A DNA stretch of 64,000 nt. Origin: Candidatus Poseidoniaceae archaeon (GTDB lineage: Archaea; Thermoplasmatota; Poseidoniia; Poseidoniales; Poseidoniaceae). Position numbers and translations under genes: made by a program. The DNA is taken from assembly GCA_949372645.1 (NCBI GenBank), contig CASIAP010000002.1:95115-159114 (forward strand). The letters run 5' to 3'. The notes under the pieces are model-generated. The model was not told the DNA's origin, searched no databases, and saw only the letters and a list, made by a program, of their open reading frames with translations. This document shows, piece by piece, positions 9,160-19,824 of this stretch; the first letter of the stretch is position 1, and the number at the start of each line of letters is the position of its first letter.

Positions 9160-11265
9160 TCACACTTCTTCAATGGTGTGGACTTTGGAAAAGAAGCGGC
9201 GAGCAAAGCTTGCAGTAGTTTGTGGGTCATTGGTGGAATTCATACGCAGATCGCTCGGATAACAACTGATGTAGGTTCGATCGGTATGACGTTGGTCGAG
9301 GAGGAGAATCAATGCTCGGTCACCGACTGAACGAATCGGACGGCCCATCGCTTGCAAAATCGCATTAATTGCTGGCTGAGTCACCGTATAACGCCAAGCA
9401 TTATTTTTTCCAAAGCGGTCTCCAGCATAGGCCTTGAGCGCATTGGATAGAACAGATGGAGGTGGGTTTGGAATTCCAATACAGGCTACGGCATCTAAGA
9501 TTCCGCCGTTGTAATCGATACCTTCGGACAGACGTGCTCCATGGACTCCGCAGAGCAAGATTCGTTGCCCAGATTCTTTCTCGCTTCGGAGTGTTTCAAC
9601 TATTGAATCAATGTCGTTTTTTGTCCAATCACGACTTTCCACTACCTTACGAATACCTTTGAAGGTTGTTTCTCCTAGAATCTCATCCATCATTCTGTAT
9701 GAGGGTGAAAAAACCGCAATATGTCCTGGTGTTCCATCGATGAGGGCTTGAATATGGTTGCGAATCTTTGTCCACATCATTGGTGTTCGTTGGCTATACT
9801 TGGTGGTGACATCACCGGCAACCAAGACTGGTCGACGCTCACCAGCAAATGGAGAGGTGTAGGCCGTTTTTGTGGTTTTGTTCGCAGGTAGGTCAAGCAT
9901 GTCTGAATACATTTGTGGAGGATATAATGTTCCTGACATCAAAATGGCTCCGTGTATTGATGAAAATACAGGGCCAGATACCAGGCCAGGGTCCAAGAGG
10001 TGAGAGGTGATTGTTCCATCCTTACCCTTTTTTGTACTGAACACTAGGCTCAAAGCGGTCGTTTCTCCAAATGTTTCGATGCATTTGAGAATGTGACCCA
10101 TTCGATGGGCATCTGGTTCCATTGCATCTTCATCATCGCCCGTTTCTAAATCGACTTCAACACGAAGGAGAACATCGGAAAGCCGTGGTAGTCGATGACT
10201 ACGCTCAACAGCTAATTCGACTAATTCAGGGTCATCTGTCAATGTTTTTTGCCCAGTCAGCCCTTCATATTCATCACATGAACGATGAAGAATCTCTAAC
10301 AATCTGGAGACTTCAACACGAGATTCATCCGAGTCATTGGGTAAATCAGTATGGAGTTGGCGAAATAAATCAGCGATCTTAATGCGAGCAATTTTCATAA
10401 TTTCGAAGGCCCATGTAGCTATATCGAGTTCCAGAGCGGTTGAAACCGAATTCGATTGAAGGTAATGGGCATTAAGGGTGCCAACATATTCTTCCATTTC
10501 CATGGTTGCGTTTCGAGCAATCGTCGGTGTGATGATTTTTTCCATTGTCATTCGAATCCGGTTTGGGAGATTGTGCGCTTCATCGACAACGACAATAATA
10601 TCTTCAAGAGCAACACCCATTGCTTCTAGACTTGACTTACGAACGCCTTCATCGAAAATATGGTTGTAGTCACCCACGAAAATATCTGCATGCCCAGCAG
10701 CCTCTCTGGCAGCCTTCCATGGGCACGTTTGCGTGATTTCTCCACCTACTCTGTGGACTTTGGTTAAATCAACCAATTCATCAACATGCAATGGGCTGTC
10801 AAGAATCCTCTTTGTTAATCCCGGTGCACTGGTAATCCATGGGCGGCAAGATTTGGTCTTTCTTGCTGTGCTGCACATCATTGAGAATACAAGCGAAGAT
10901 TCCTTGGCAAAGGGTTGTACACACATTCCTGATTGCCCGATCATATCAACCAGTGTGATTGGGTCCTTACCAACTCGAATTTGATTTATTCTACGGACAG
11001 TATCGACGACAATCCTATGTTGGCTTTGTCGAGAAGTAAGAAAGAAGATATGTTTCTTGTTGGACGTGTTCTTTGTAATTTCAAGTGCTGCAGCCAGAGC
11101 AGCAGCGGTTTTCCCAATTCCTGTCGGCGCTGCTGCCAAATGATACCCCCCACTTCGAAGGGCTTCGGTGGATTCTTGAATCATCTCAATTTGACCAGGT
11201 CGTGGCTTTTCATGGGCCAAGAAGGCAAACTGTTTCTCCTTTACTTGCCTCCCCTCCACTGTCAT
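9160..11265 (-). CDS. xpd: XPD/Rad3-family iron-sulfur DNA helicase
   Basis: 701 residues, usual size for archaeal XPD, a 5'-3' superfamily 2 helicase that unwinds DNA in repair. Visible motifs: a Q-like KPRPGQ at 20-25, Walker A APTGIGKT at 46-53, four cysteines at 115, 131, 140 and 181 placed as in the 4Fe-4S domain, Walker B DEAH at 228-231, and motif VI QAMGRPIRS near the C terminus followed by ALILLLDQR. All catalytic parts look intact. It is followed by the Hsp20-like gene. The sequence does not separate XPD from bacterial-type DinG by itself, but the four-Cys spacing and archaeal context favour XPD. The start ATG has no clear Shine-Dalgarno site. Confidence 0.9.
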   Translation of the reverse strand: MTVEGRQVKEKQFAFLAHEKPRPGQIEMIQESTEALRSGGYHLAAAPTGIGKTAAALAAALEITKNTSNKKHIFFLTSRQSQHRIVVDTVRRINQIRVGKDPITLVDMIGQSGMCVQPFAKESSLVFSMMCSTARKTKSCRPWITSAPGLTKRILDSPLHVDELVDLTKVHRVGGEITQTCPWKAAREAAGHADIFVGDYNHIFDEGVRKSSLEAMGVALEDIIVVVDEAHNLPNRIRMTMEKIITPTIARNATMEMEEYVGTLNAHYLQSNSVSTALELDIATWAFEIMKIARIKIADLFRQLHTDLPNDSDESRVEVSRLLEILHRSCDEYEGLTGQKTLTDDPELVELAVERSHRLPRLSDVLLRVEVDLETGDDEDAMEPDAHRMGHILKCIETFGETTALSLVFSTKKGKDGTITSHLLDPGLVSGPVFSSIHGAILMSGTLYPPQMYSDMLDLPANKTTKTAYTSPFAGERRPVLVAGDVTTKYSQRTPMMWTKIRNHIQALIDGTPGHIAVFSPSYRMMDEILGETTFKGIRKVVESRDWTKNDIDSIVETLRSEKESGQRILLCGVHGARLSEGIDYNGGILDAVACIGIPNPPPSVLSNALKAYAGDRFGKNNAWRYTVTQPAINAILQAMGRPIRSVGDRALILLLDQRHTDRTYISCYPSDLRMNSTNDPQTTASFARRFFSKVHTIEEV

Positions 11266-11380
11266 AATGTTGGTTCAGCGTCGACCCCTCTAAAGGATTG
11301 GGGGAAATTTAGTTTGCAGCGGCTGCACTGCTGTGAATAATTGTGCCCAGGTATGTGGGGGTCCTGAGCACGTGGGAACC

Positions 11381-11401
11381 ATCCAACTTAGGAAGCTGGA
11401 T
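11381..11401 (-). other. Hairpin at the stop of the small 11.4 kb gene
   Basis: On the minus strand a 9-bp stem (one G-U pair) closes a 3-base loop, ATCCAGCTT CCT AAGTTGGAT. It spans the TAA stop of the 63-residue frame and lies 12 bases downstream of a run of six G (plus-strand C run 11414-11419). The G-U pair becomes an A-C mismatch on the other strand, so the structure fits a minus-strand RNA better. It could be a weak terminator, a stimulatory element for frameshifting, or chance. Confidence 0.3.
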
Positions 11402-11579
11402 TGGAATCTGAGTCCCCCCGCCCGTCTTCCGAGGGGAGGTGTGTTGGGTTGTTTTGTAGTCCAGCGCGTGCAAGACGGGCACGCAGACGCAAAGCGGCAA
11501 ATCCGTACGGATTGGACAAATCCCGTACGGCATTGAAGGTGGCATCGCGAGTCTCGCAAACATCGTCTTGCCAATTCAT
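11388..11579 (-). CDS. Small unknown protein, possibly frameshifted to a longer product
   Basis: 63 residues beginning MNWQDDVCETRDATF, with a good GGAGGGG ribosome-binding site 7 bases before the ATG at 11579. No family is recognised. The frame ends soon after a run of six G. Dropping one G joins it to a second open frame that ends at 11309 and reads sensibly (TQIPIQLPKLDGSH and on to SSAAAAN), giving a product of about 89 residues. Whether this is a sequence error, a real indel or programmed frameshifting cannot be told here. The region is more GC-rich than its neighbours, so three minus-strand frames stay open and coding potential is less certain. Confidence 0.4.
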   Translation of the reverse strand: MNWQDDVCETRDATFNAVRDLSNPYGFAALRLRARLARAGLQNNPTHLPSEDGRGDSDSNPAS

Positions 11580-11607
11580 TTTCCATCCCCTCCTGCACTC
11601 TCACCCA

Positions 11608-11982
11608 CTATTCGTGGTATTCTTCGCGTCGTATCGTTGAACTCTTGGCTTGAACCAAGAGATCTTCGAGTTGTTGTGTTAATTCAGAACGAGCCTTCGT
11701 GGCGCGTTCTATGTAAAGTGAAAGCCCTTCCTGGGCAGCAGCTTCAGGAGTCGTCCCCTGAAGTTCGTATAATTGTCCGAGGAGCATTTTGTCCCCATAG
11801 CCAAGTGGAATACGAATGGAATCCATGCCTGCGAGGAGTGGTTGACCTTTGAGGAATTGTTGAATAGCCAATCGGATGACATCGGAACGGTTTCGAGCGC
11901 CTTCAAGCCCAACACGGCCATCTAGTAGCGCAAGATCTTCCTCAGTAATTCTGAGTGAGACAAGGTTGCTTGGGGTTGTCAT
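11608..11982 (-). CDS. Ribbon-helix-helix (CopG-type) transcription regulator
   Basis: 124 residues. The N terminus (about 6-42) has the ribbon-helix-helix pattern: a strand LVSLRITEEDLALLD, then ARNRSDVIRLAIQQFL, the classic RSDVIRxAI helix-turn-helix. These proteins dimerise and bind operator DNA through the paired beta strand. The remaining 80 residues are predicted helical and may bind a ligand or oligomerise. The start at 11982 is chosen over upstream in-frame codons because GGAGG lies 7 bases before it. It faces away from the 12234 gene and its target is unknown. Confidence 0.8.
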   Translation of the reverse strand: MTTPSNLVSLRITEEDLALLDGRVGLEGARNRSDVIRLAIQQFLKGQPLLAGMDSIRIPLGYGDKMLLGQLYELQGTTPEAAAQEGLSLYIERATKARSELTQQLEDLLVQAKSSTIRREEYHE

Positions 11983-12233
11983 TTTGAGTCCTCCGTATCC
12001 AGTGGGTATGATTGACGGTATATCAATGTAACTCAAATGATGACGTATTGACTTACAAGTGATTACATTGCTTGATACTGTGCAGTGCAGCATTGTGAAG
12101 CTTTTGGCGTATGGTTCTCTTGATTTCTGTCGTTTTGATGGATGCTTCCTGTATACAGAGGGGGGGATTGTATCAAGTGTAATTTTGAGTGTAGCAGTAG
12201 AACCTTCTAATACGGGGGACTTTAGCAGACTTC

Positions 12234-12680
12234 ATGGCTCCAGAACCATCCCGAGGACTCTATCTCTACCTGCGAACGCTTACCAGTGCGATGGATGATT
12301 CCATCATCACTGATGACGAAGCAAGCATTTTGCATGTTCTTGCTCTTGCCCTTGGCGTTCATCCAAGTGATACCGCCTTTTGCCTCGCGGTTGTCCGCGG
12401 AGAGCAAACCAATCCTTTCGATGGCACTGAATTTGATTATTCAGGCCACCATACTGGAGATGTGACTACCTACCAATCAGCTCTCATCGCCGCTTTGGAT
12501 GATGAAGTCATTACCGAGGATGAATGGTCGATGCTCACTGCACTTCGAACCTTGATTGGGATTCAAGAAGATCAACACACTATGATTGAAGAAGCTATTC
12601 AAGCAATGGCCGATATTGACTCAAATGGTGTTCGACGTCTTGAACGATTAAAGCGATTCAATACCGTGTGTCCTTTTTGA
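12234..12680 (+). CDS. Unknown acidic protein with an internal duplication
   Basis: 148 residues, acidic, no signal peptide or membrane segment. Two related halves are visible: DDSIITDDEASILHVLALALG at about 21-41 and DDEVITEDEWSMLTALRTLIG at about 89-109, each an Asp-rich turn followed by a helix, somewhat like TerB or EF-hand-type helical repeats. No family is assigned with confidence. It is divergent from the ribbon-helix-helix gene and about 115 bases upstream of glutamate dehydrogenase. ATG at 12234 is the first reasonable start in frame. Confidence 0.6.
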   Translation: MAPEPSRGLYLYLRTLTSAMDDSIITDDEASILHVLALALGVHPSDTAFCLAVVRGEQTNPFDGTEFDYSGHHTGDVTTYQSALIAALDDEVITEDEWSMLTALRTLIGIQEDQHTMIEEAIQAMADIDSNGVRRLERLKRFNTVCPF

Positions 12681-12794
12681 ACATGGCCAACATCAAACTT
12701 GTCTCAAACCAGCGTTGCGAGGAGCTCTTTTGATGGTAATACTTAGAAAGGGTCTTTCTTTGGGACGGCTCATACAAACGTGAATGGTGCTAAT

Positions 12795-14151
<1,357 letters not shown>

Positions 14152-14162
14152 ATGGTGATGAT

Positions 14163-14384
14163 ATGGTTCTTCTCGTAACGAACCAAAACGGGAAGGAACG
14201 AAAAGTACGTGCCATCGTTGGTATTGTTCTCATTATTCTCGCAGTGAGTCTGGACCTCTCTTCAATATTCACAGTAGGACTTTTAGCCGCTGCTGGTGCT
14301 CTTTTATTCAATGCCATTTCTGGCAATTGCTTCATTTATCGAGTTCTGGGATACAGTACATGCCCCATTTCGGATTCATACTAA
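14163..14384 (+). CDS. Small membrane protein, DUF2892-like
   Basis: 73 residues from ATG 14163, preceded by a GGTGAT ribosome-binding site; an in-frame TTG at 14148 overlaps the gdhA stop and is less likely. Two hydrophobic segments (about 18-34 and 36-53) are followed by GNCFIYRVLGYSTCP, which matches the conserved end of DUF2892/YgaP-type inner-membrane proteins (G-x-C-x-x-Y-x-x-x-G). The function of that family is not settled. It lies directly after gdhA and its 3' end overlaps the convergent SixA-like gene by 4 bases. Confidence 0.65.
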   Translation: MVLLVTNQNGKERKVRAIVGIVLIILAVSLDLSSIFTVGLLAAAGALLFNAISGNCFIYRVLGYSTCPISDSY

Positions 14385-14842
14385 TCAAGCTCTTTTGGCC
14401 TTAGTATCTGTTGGCAATGCCATTTTCCATTCTGTTCAACCAGAAGGGCACAAGCCGCTGTTGGCATTTCATGAAACTCTCCAGTGAGTTCATACAACAC
14501 AAGTTCAATTCCTGGGTTGTGTGAGAGAATTAAGGTGGTTTCACCTTGGTTCGCTTTTTGTGTGCATTCGAGAATCGTCGTTAATGGATTTTGGTAAAGG
14601 CTTTCCATTGTGCGGGAACTTACCTCACCAAAAACTGAACTCATTCCTTCAAGTGTCGATAACGTTCGCTTAGAATCGCTCACAAATACGCGGTTAGGAA
14701 CCCAATTTAAACGTTGTAAGGTTTGTGCGATTCGTGTAGAATCCTTTTCCCCTTTAGAGTTAAGTGGTCTCTGATGATCGGTGATTGATGAATCACTCCA
14801 GCCGCTTTCAGCATGTCGCATGAGGAGTAATCGACGTTGCAT
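14381..14842 (-). CDS. SixA-like histidine phosphatase
   Basis: 153 residues of the histidine phosphatase (phosphoglycerate mutase-like) superfamily. The catalytic RHG-type motif appears as LLLMRHAESGW (residues 5-15), followed by RPLNSKGEKD, and the second His motif as LILSHNPGIEL near residue 105. SixA enzymes remove phosphate from phosphohistidine; related members act on other small phosphates. The short length and RPLNxKG pattern favour SixA. Here RHG is RHA, as in other SixA proteins. No operon partner is evident; it is convergent with the DUF2892-like gene. Confidence 0.8.
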   Translation of the reverse strand: MQRRLLLMRHAESGWSDSSITDHQRPLNSKGEKDSTRIAQTLQRLNWVPNRVFVSDSKRTLSTLEGMSSVFGEVSSRTMESLYQNPLTTILECTQKANQGETTLILSHNPGIELVLYELTGEFHEMPTAACALLVEQNGKWHCQQILRPKELD

Positions 14843-14909
14843 TAATCAACTCGATCTGTACGTCATTGATGAGGCTTCTTACCGCTCTGAAGGGCTTTAA
14901 GTCCTCGAA

Positions 14910-17900
14910 TTAGCCTTGGTAAGCAATCCAAGTACCAGATGCAGAATCGTAATACGATAAACTTCCATCAGCGGCTTTGGACCAATTGACACCAGCTTCT
15001 TCCCATTGCTGAGTTTCTTCTGCAATAGCGGGGAGTTGCTTTGAGGATTGGAATCCCATGTTTGAATCTGTAGCAGAATCAGTATAGTTTTGGGCTGCAA
15101 ATTGTGAACTTTCAACAACAGCTTCCTGGCTCTTTCGAACGACAAGCAGGGCGCCGAGGCCACAAAGTGCTAAGAGGGCAAGAATTGCGTAAACAAGTCC
15201 GCCGCCACCGCCCTCAACTTCTTGTTCAGTTCGAGCAGCATCTTGTGGATAGTAATCATAGGTGTCCGAAATACCATCTCCATCTGAGTCCGTCGTTTCA
15301 TTACGGTCCAGAGGGAAATCATCTTCAGCATCATTGATTCCATCTTTGTCAGTATCCATCTGAGTCAATGCACAACCATCATCGAAAACAATAACTCCAG
15401 TTGGAGATAATGGGCAGTCATCGTCAATATTTTTGACACCATCTTCATCATCGTCTTTTTGATACTCTGAACACCCGTCAACGTCAATGCCATGAGATTC
15501 ATCGGTATCCGGGCACAAATCCTTGTGATTTTTTATTGAGTCCTTATCTTGGTCAATTTGAGACTCAGCGCAACCTTCTGAATTAACTTGCTCTCCAGCA
15601 GGTGTGGCTGAACATATATCGATGGTATCATCAATCATATCGTTATCAGCGTCTTTTTGATTGTCAGCACATCCTGATGCATCCGTGATAAGGCCAAGTT
15701 CGGTGTCAGGACAGTCATCAACATCATTCATGATGGCATCATCGTCATCATCTCGTTGAGCATCAGAACAACCATTGGAATCCGCTTCATCTTCGTTCCC
15801 AGTCATTGGGCAAAAGTCGTCCATGTCATTGACGCCATCTTCATCTGTATCACGTTCAGCAGATGAACAGCCAACGCCATTGACGAGGGTTGATGGTGAC
15901 GTTGTTGGACATTCATCCAGTTGGTCATTGATTCCATCTTCATCGGTGTCACGTTGCATATCTGCACATCCAGCACTGTCAACAGCAGAGCCGAGTGGTG
16001 TCATTGGACAAGCATCGAATGCATCCATGATTCCATCATTATCGCCGTCTTCTTGAGAGCCTGAACATCCTGTAGCATCGACGTTCTCGCCTGCGGGTGT
16101 TGTTGGACAAGCATCGAGGTCATTGGTGACTCCATCAAGATCATCGTCCTTCTGTTGTTCTGAGCAACCCATTGAATCAACGGATTGACCTGCGGGTGTG
16201 TTCAAACAATGGTCAGGAGTATCGCCGTTTGGATTATCACCATAGCTGTCTCCATCTGCATCAAACCATTGTGTTGGTTCAGTAGGGAATCGGTCAGCCA
16301 TGTTTCCATTTTGGTTATCTCCGTATCCATCACCATCGGCATCTTCCCATTGAGTGCCGTCCATTGGGAAAGCATCTGGATCGGTGCCAGCTTGGTTGTC
16401 TCCGTATCCATCACCATCAGTATCTTCCCATTGAGTTGCGTCATTCGGGAATGCATCGCCGTTGTTTCCGGTTGGGTTATCGCCATAGCCATCACCATCG
16501 GTGTCGGTCCATTGGGTTGAATCAGTAGGGAATTCGTCAGGAGTGGTTCCAGTTGGATTGTCTCCATATCCATCACCATCTTGGTCAGCCCATTGAGATG
16601 AATCGGTAGGGAAAGCATCACCGTTGTTTCCAGTTGGGTTATCTCCGTATCCATCACCGTCTTGGTCTACCCATTGGCTTGAATCAGTAGGAAATTCATC
16701 AGCATAATTTCCTGCTGCGTTATCTCCGTATCCATCACCGTCTTGGTCTGCCCATTGGGTTGAATCATACGGGAATGCATCAGAGGCATTACCTGTGGGG
16801 TTGTCTCCATAGCCGTCTCCATCTTGGTCATCCCATTGGGAGCTGTCGAGTGGGAATGCATCGGGTGAATTGCCAGTTGGGTCATCGCCGTATCCATCGC
16901 CATCCATGTCGGAGTATTGACTGCTGTCTGCCGGAAAAGCGTCGATGAGGTCATTGTATCCATCGCCGTCGGAGTCTTTCTGAGAAAGTTCACAGCCATA
17001 CATGTCGACTGATGCACCAGCAGTTGTGTTGGCACATAGGTCATATTCATTGGCAACTCCATCATTATCATCATCGATGGTCAATGAGAAGCAATCACTG
17101 TCACCAATCAATTGAACACTTGTATTCGAATAGAGATTGACGACTGCGCAGTAAATACCACTCATGTTTGGAGTCGCATAGGTGAATGTTGGCATGCTCA
17201 TGTTTTGTGCTGTTGCAGCAAAGGTACTGAGGGTAGAAGTAGCCAGTGATGCACCTGCACTATCAGTGACTAATATTTGGTATTTGTAATCGTCTCCAGT
17301 GACAAGGTCGCTGCCTTTGACCATGACATCATTGGTGGCTGAAGTTGAACTTGTTGAATATGAATCAATCAACATGGTCGGCAATTGTGGAATGAACTCA
17401 TCATCATGAACGCCAATAAACCCTTCATTGGAAGTCAGATTAACTTGAGTGTTATTGTATGAAAGGAAAGTAACAAACCCGTGATCATTCATGGTTGTTG
17501 GTCCATTCCATGTGATTTGCCACGATTCTGAGGTGGCCGTATCGGTCGTAAACGTGACGTTCATTTGGTCAATCATTGAGGCTGTGAGTGCCATGTCGAC
17601 ATCCATCGAAGTCGTGTAATTGTTATCAAATTCGACCATATCATAGACAAGCCACCATACTGTATAATCGGTGTATGTACTGAGGTTTGTTGCATATATT
17701 TCACCTGTTGTTGAAGAGGTTACGTAAGCTTCGAGCATTTCGATGTAGATGCAATCTCCATCTTCATCGAGCATTGCTCCAGTAGCGTCTTTCAACACTG
17801 ATACAGAACAGTATTCAGATTCTTGCATTACAGGGCTTGCCGATGTTGCATTGGCCATCATGGTCGTTGCTGTAGCACTGAAGTTACCATTGCTCGGCAT

Positions 17901-19061
17901 GGACCAACTTTCAGTGTCATTCAAGAAAAACTGAACATTTGAATGGTTGTAGAGGTATGTATCTCCAATGGTTAATCCCGTGAATTCAAGCATTGAATCG
18001 GTTGTTCCATTCATGGTCACAGTGACGGACTGGAAACTTTGCCCTCCGCCTGGTAAATTTGTAGTTAATGAGATATCATAATTATTCGTAAGAACACCTC
18101 CCCCAAATGATGCGTAATGATATACTTTGAAGTATGCTGTGAAATTTGATAGGGCTGTATATGCTGCTGCTTCATTATCTGAAGAAGAAGACATTGAAAC
18201 AAAACTATTGAAAGAAAGTAAACTACCAGTAGCATCTTCTAAAGTTGCATCAATATCGCCACCTGTGTGCAAGAATGTTAAATTGAAGTAGTATGTGACC
18301 CCACTCATCATTTGAATTTCGTAGTAATCATCATTGGCAACTCCAGCAGAATTTATTTCGACACTTAATCCAGTACAAGCAACCGGCAATATGGAGGCTA
18401 AAGTTGCAGTAGCAGGTGTATCATTGGGTTCTAAGATATCCGGAGCATTACCGTTTCCAGTACATGGGCTTGGTATTGCGCTCCCATTACCACCCGTTCC
18501 GTTGCCACCGGTTCCGTTGCCAGTTGAGGTGCTGAATGTCCAGATGTCAAGGGTATAGAATCCATAACCATCATAACGGTATATTTGCACATAAACAGTC
18601 CCTCCATGTGGAGTTGCAGAATTATTTGTGCTTACTGATTCGGGGTTAAACATATACGAAGAATCCATCGAATTTCCATTCACATCGTAGATTGCAAGAT
18701 CAAAATCATTTGTATATGTGGAACCGTTTGCAGAAGTATATGTTGTGTTAAAGGAAAGTTGTAGCGCTAATCCTTCATTGGCTGCAAGGTTGACTGCGAG
18801 CCAATCTTCATCATCATTGACATCGAGTTCTCCATAGTCAGAAATATACACTGGTGCGAATCCAGAGAAATTGACAATAGTACTTGTATTTATTCCTGAC
18901 ATGGTGTCTGGTAGGTCCATGGATGACCCCAAATCGTTTTGATTTGCACCGACTGCAGACACGCTTGGCGCGGTCAAAGTAAGCGTGGTTACGACAAGCA
19001 TCAAGGCCAAGAGAATGGAACTCGATTTGTTAGTATTGGTAGAACTCAAGGAAGAGGACAT
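14910..19061 (-). CDS. Large surface protein with PPC domains and two Asp-rich repeat arrays
   Basis: 1383 residues from ATG 19061, which opens a signal peptide (hydrophobic LLALMLVVTTLTL, then PSVSA). Upstream Met at 19106 would put a charged stretch before it. Two beta-sandwich PPC-like domains follow in the first 400 residues (DEDWLAVNL; DILEPNDTPATATL). A C-terminal half holds about eight 27-residue units of the type DGDGYGDNPTGNxxDAFPxDSxQW (DNA 16200-16930), then about eight 33-residue thrombospondin-3-like units with CPxTPxG and GC (15270-16200), which likely bind calcium and form disulfides. A single helix (LVYAILALLALCGLGALLVV) precedes a short tail ending in SGTWIAYQG. A CTTAAACT element about 25 bases upstream may be its TATA box, giving a leaderless message. 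Confidence 0.8.
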   Translation of the reverse strand: MSSSLSSTNTNKSSSILLALMLVVTTLTLTAPSVSAVGANQNDLGSSMDLPDTMSGINTSTIVNFSGFAPVYISDYGELDVNDDEDWLAVNLAANEGLALQLSFNTTYTSANGSTYTNDFDLAIYDVNGNSMDSSYMFNPESVSTNNSATPHGGTVYVQIYRYDGYGFYTLDIWTFSTSTGNGTGGNGTGGNGSAIPSPCTGNGNAPDILEPNDTPATATLASILPVACTGLSVEINSAGVANDDYYEIQMMSGVTYYFNLTFLHTGGDIDATLEDATGSLLSFNSFVSMSSSSDNEAAAYTALSNFTAYFKVYHYASFGGGVLTNNYDISLTTNLPGGGQSFQSVTVTMNGTTDSMLEFTGLTIGDTYLYNHSNVQFFLNDTESWSMPSNGNFSATATTMMANATSASPVMQESEYCSVSVLKDATGAMLDEDGDCIYIEMLEAYVTSSTTGEIYATNLSTYTDYTVWWLVYDMVEFDNNYTTSMDVDMALTASMIDQMNVTFTTDTATSESWQITWNGPTTMNDHGFVTFLSYNNTQVNLTSNEGFIGVHDDEFIPQLPTMLIDSYSTSSTSATNDVMVKGSDLVTGDDYKYQILVTDSAGASLATSTLSTFAATAQNMSMPTFTYATPNMSGIYCAVVNLYSNTSVQLIGDSDCFSLTIDDDNDGVANEYDLCANTTAGASVDMYGCELSQKDSDGDGYNDLIDAFPADSSQYSDMDGDGYGDDPTGNSPDAFPLDSSQWDDQDGDGYGDNPTGNASDAFPYDSTQWADQDGDGYGDNAAGNYADEFPTDSSQWVDQDGDGYGDNPTGNNGDAFPTDSSQWADQDGDGYGDNPTGTTPDEFPTDSTQWTDTDGDGYGDNPTGNNGDAFPNDATQWEDTDGDGYGDNQAGTDPDAFPMDGTQWEDADGDGYGDNQNGNMADRFPTEPTQWFDADGDSYGDNPNGDTPDHCLNTPAGQSVDSMGCSEQQKDDDLDGVTNDLDACPTTPAGENVDATGCSGSQEDGDNDGIMDAFDACPMTPLGSAVDSAGCADMQRDTDEDGINDQLDECPTTSPSTLVNGVGCSSAERDTDEDGVNDMDDFCPMTGNEDEADSNGCSDAQRDDDDDAIMNDVDDCPDTELGLITDASGCADNQKDADNDMIDDTIDICSATPAGEQVNSEGCAESQIDQDKDSIKNHKDLCPDTDESHGIDVDGCSEYQKDDDEDGVKNIDDDCPLSPTGVIVFDDGCALTQMDTDKDGINDAEDDFPLDRNETTDSDGDGISDTYDYYPQDAARTEQEVEGGGGGLVYAILALLALCGLGALLVVRKSQEAVVESSQFAAQNYTDSATDSNMGFQSSKQLPAIAEETQQWEEAGVNWSKAADGSLSYYDSASGTWIAYQG

Positions 19062-19105
19062 ACACCAACGACTGAGTGGTAGTTTAAGACACTCTCTACT
19101 CAGCA

Positions 19106-19345
19106 TTAAATTGCTGTAGGAGCAACATGGCCCTCTTTTTTGTCTTCCGGCTTACGAACTCGTGACCAAACTCCGCCCATTAATTCATCATGGTGATTGC
19201 CACAGTAATGGAATCGGCGGTACGCTTCTCGAAAAGAATAGGCTTTTTTGCCTGTAGCGACAAGGAAACCTTCTGGAGAAAGGCGAGATACAATGGTTCC
19301 TTCTTCCCCACAACCGAGGAAATCACATACCGCTGAGCCGCCCAT
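19106..19345 (-). CDS. Small zinc-finger-like protein
   Basis: 79 residues with cysteine/histidine pairs that could bind zinc: CDFLGC near residues 7-12 and HYCGNHH near 46-52. The spacing does not match a named zinc finger that I recognise. Charged C terminus, no membrane segment. The stop lies just before the upstream region of the surface-protein gene. It might bind nucleic acid or protein; nothing more specific is supported. Confidence 0.55.
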   Translation of the reverse strand: MGGSAVCDFLGCGEEGTIVSRLSPEGFLVATGKKAYSFREAYRRFHYCGNHHDELMGGVWSRVRKPEDKKEGHVAPTAI

Positions 19346-19418
19346 GAGAGTGTTAGAGGCTTACAGGTCTTTAATGGTCGTATACAACCCTAGAATTCTG
19401 CATACGTTCATTCAGAAA

Positions 19419-19820
19419 TTATTCGCCTTCTGGAACTGGCTCAATAATAACCAAAGGAATATTTGCTTCAATTGCCTGTCCTTCTTCACAATTCACAGAG
19501 ATGACGGTTCCGGATACAGGTGCCTGGATTTCATTTTGCATTTTCATAGCTTCGAGAATGAGGATTACTTGACCTTCAACCACTTCATCACCAACATTGA
19601 CTTCCACAGTCACGACTTTACCAGGGATATTTGCTGAAACAGTGCCGGATTTTTTCTTTTTCCCGCTGGCATTCCTTTTCTTTTTCATTACAGGTGCTGC
19701 ATCAGGGATCTTAATTTGAAATGTTTTCCCTTCCACTGTCGCAGACCAAGAAGTCCCTTCGCCTTCGATGACGACTTCAAACTCGGTTCCGTCAACAATC
19801 ACTTTTCTTGTTTCAGTCAT
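19419..19820 (-). CDS. Biotin carboxyl carrier protein of acyl-CoA carboxylase
   Basis: 133 residues. The C-terminal biotinyl domain carries the attachment motif EAMKM (biotin on the Lys) with GDEVVEGQVILI before and EAIEANIPLVII-type strand after. An N-terminal beta region and a Lys-rich linker (about 45-58) precede it. The carrier moves carboxyl groups from biotin carboxylase to the carboxyltransferase; biotin is attached by the ligase encoded at 39 kb. It follows the small subunit and carboxyltransferase genes in one operon. A GGAAGTGA ribosome-binding site lies before the ATG. Confidence 0.9.
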   Translation of the reverse strand: MTETRKVIVDGTEFEVVIEGEGTSWSATVEGKTFQIKIPDAAPVMKKKRNASGKKKKSGTVSANIPGKVVTVEVNVGDEVVEGQVILILEAMKMQNEIQAPVSGTVISVNCEEGQAIEANIPLVIIEPVPEGE

Positions 19821-19824
19821 ACTT

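Noticed and set aside
11290..11607. Structured RNA candidate (SRP or RNase P RNA) on either strand
   Set aside because: Hairpins are present, but no SRP helix 8 motif or RNase P conserved core was found; a small coding frame with a good ribosome-binding site fits better.
15270..16930. Repeat array that might look like CRISPR or a tandem satellite
   Set aside because: The 81-bp and 99-bp periods are in frame and encode calcium-binding protein repeats; no constant direct repeats with unique spacers.
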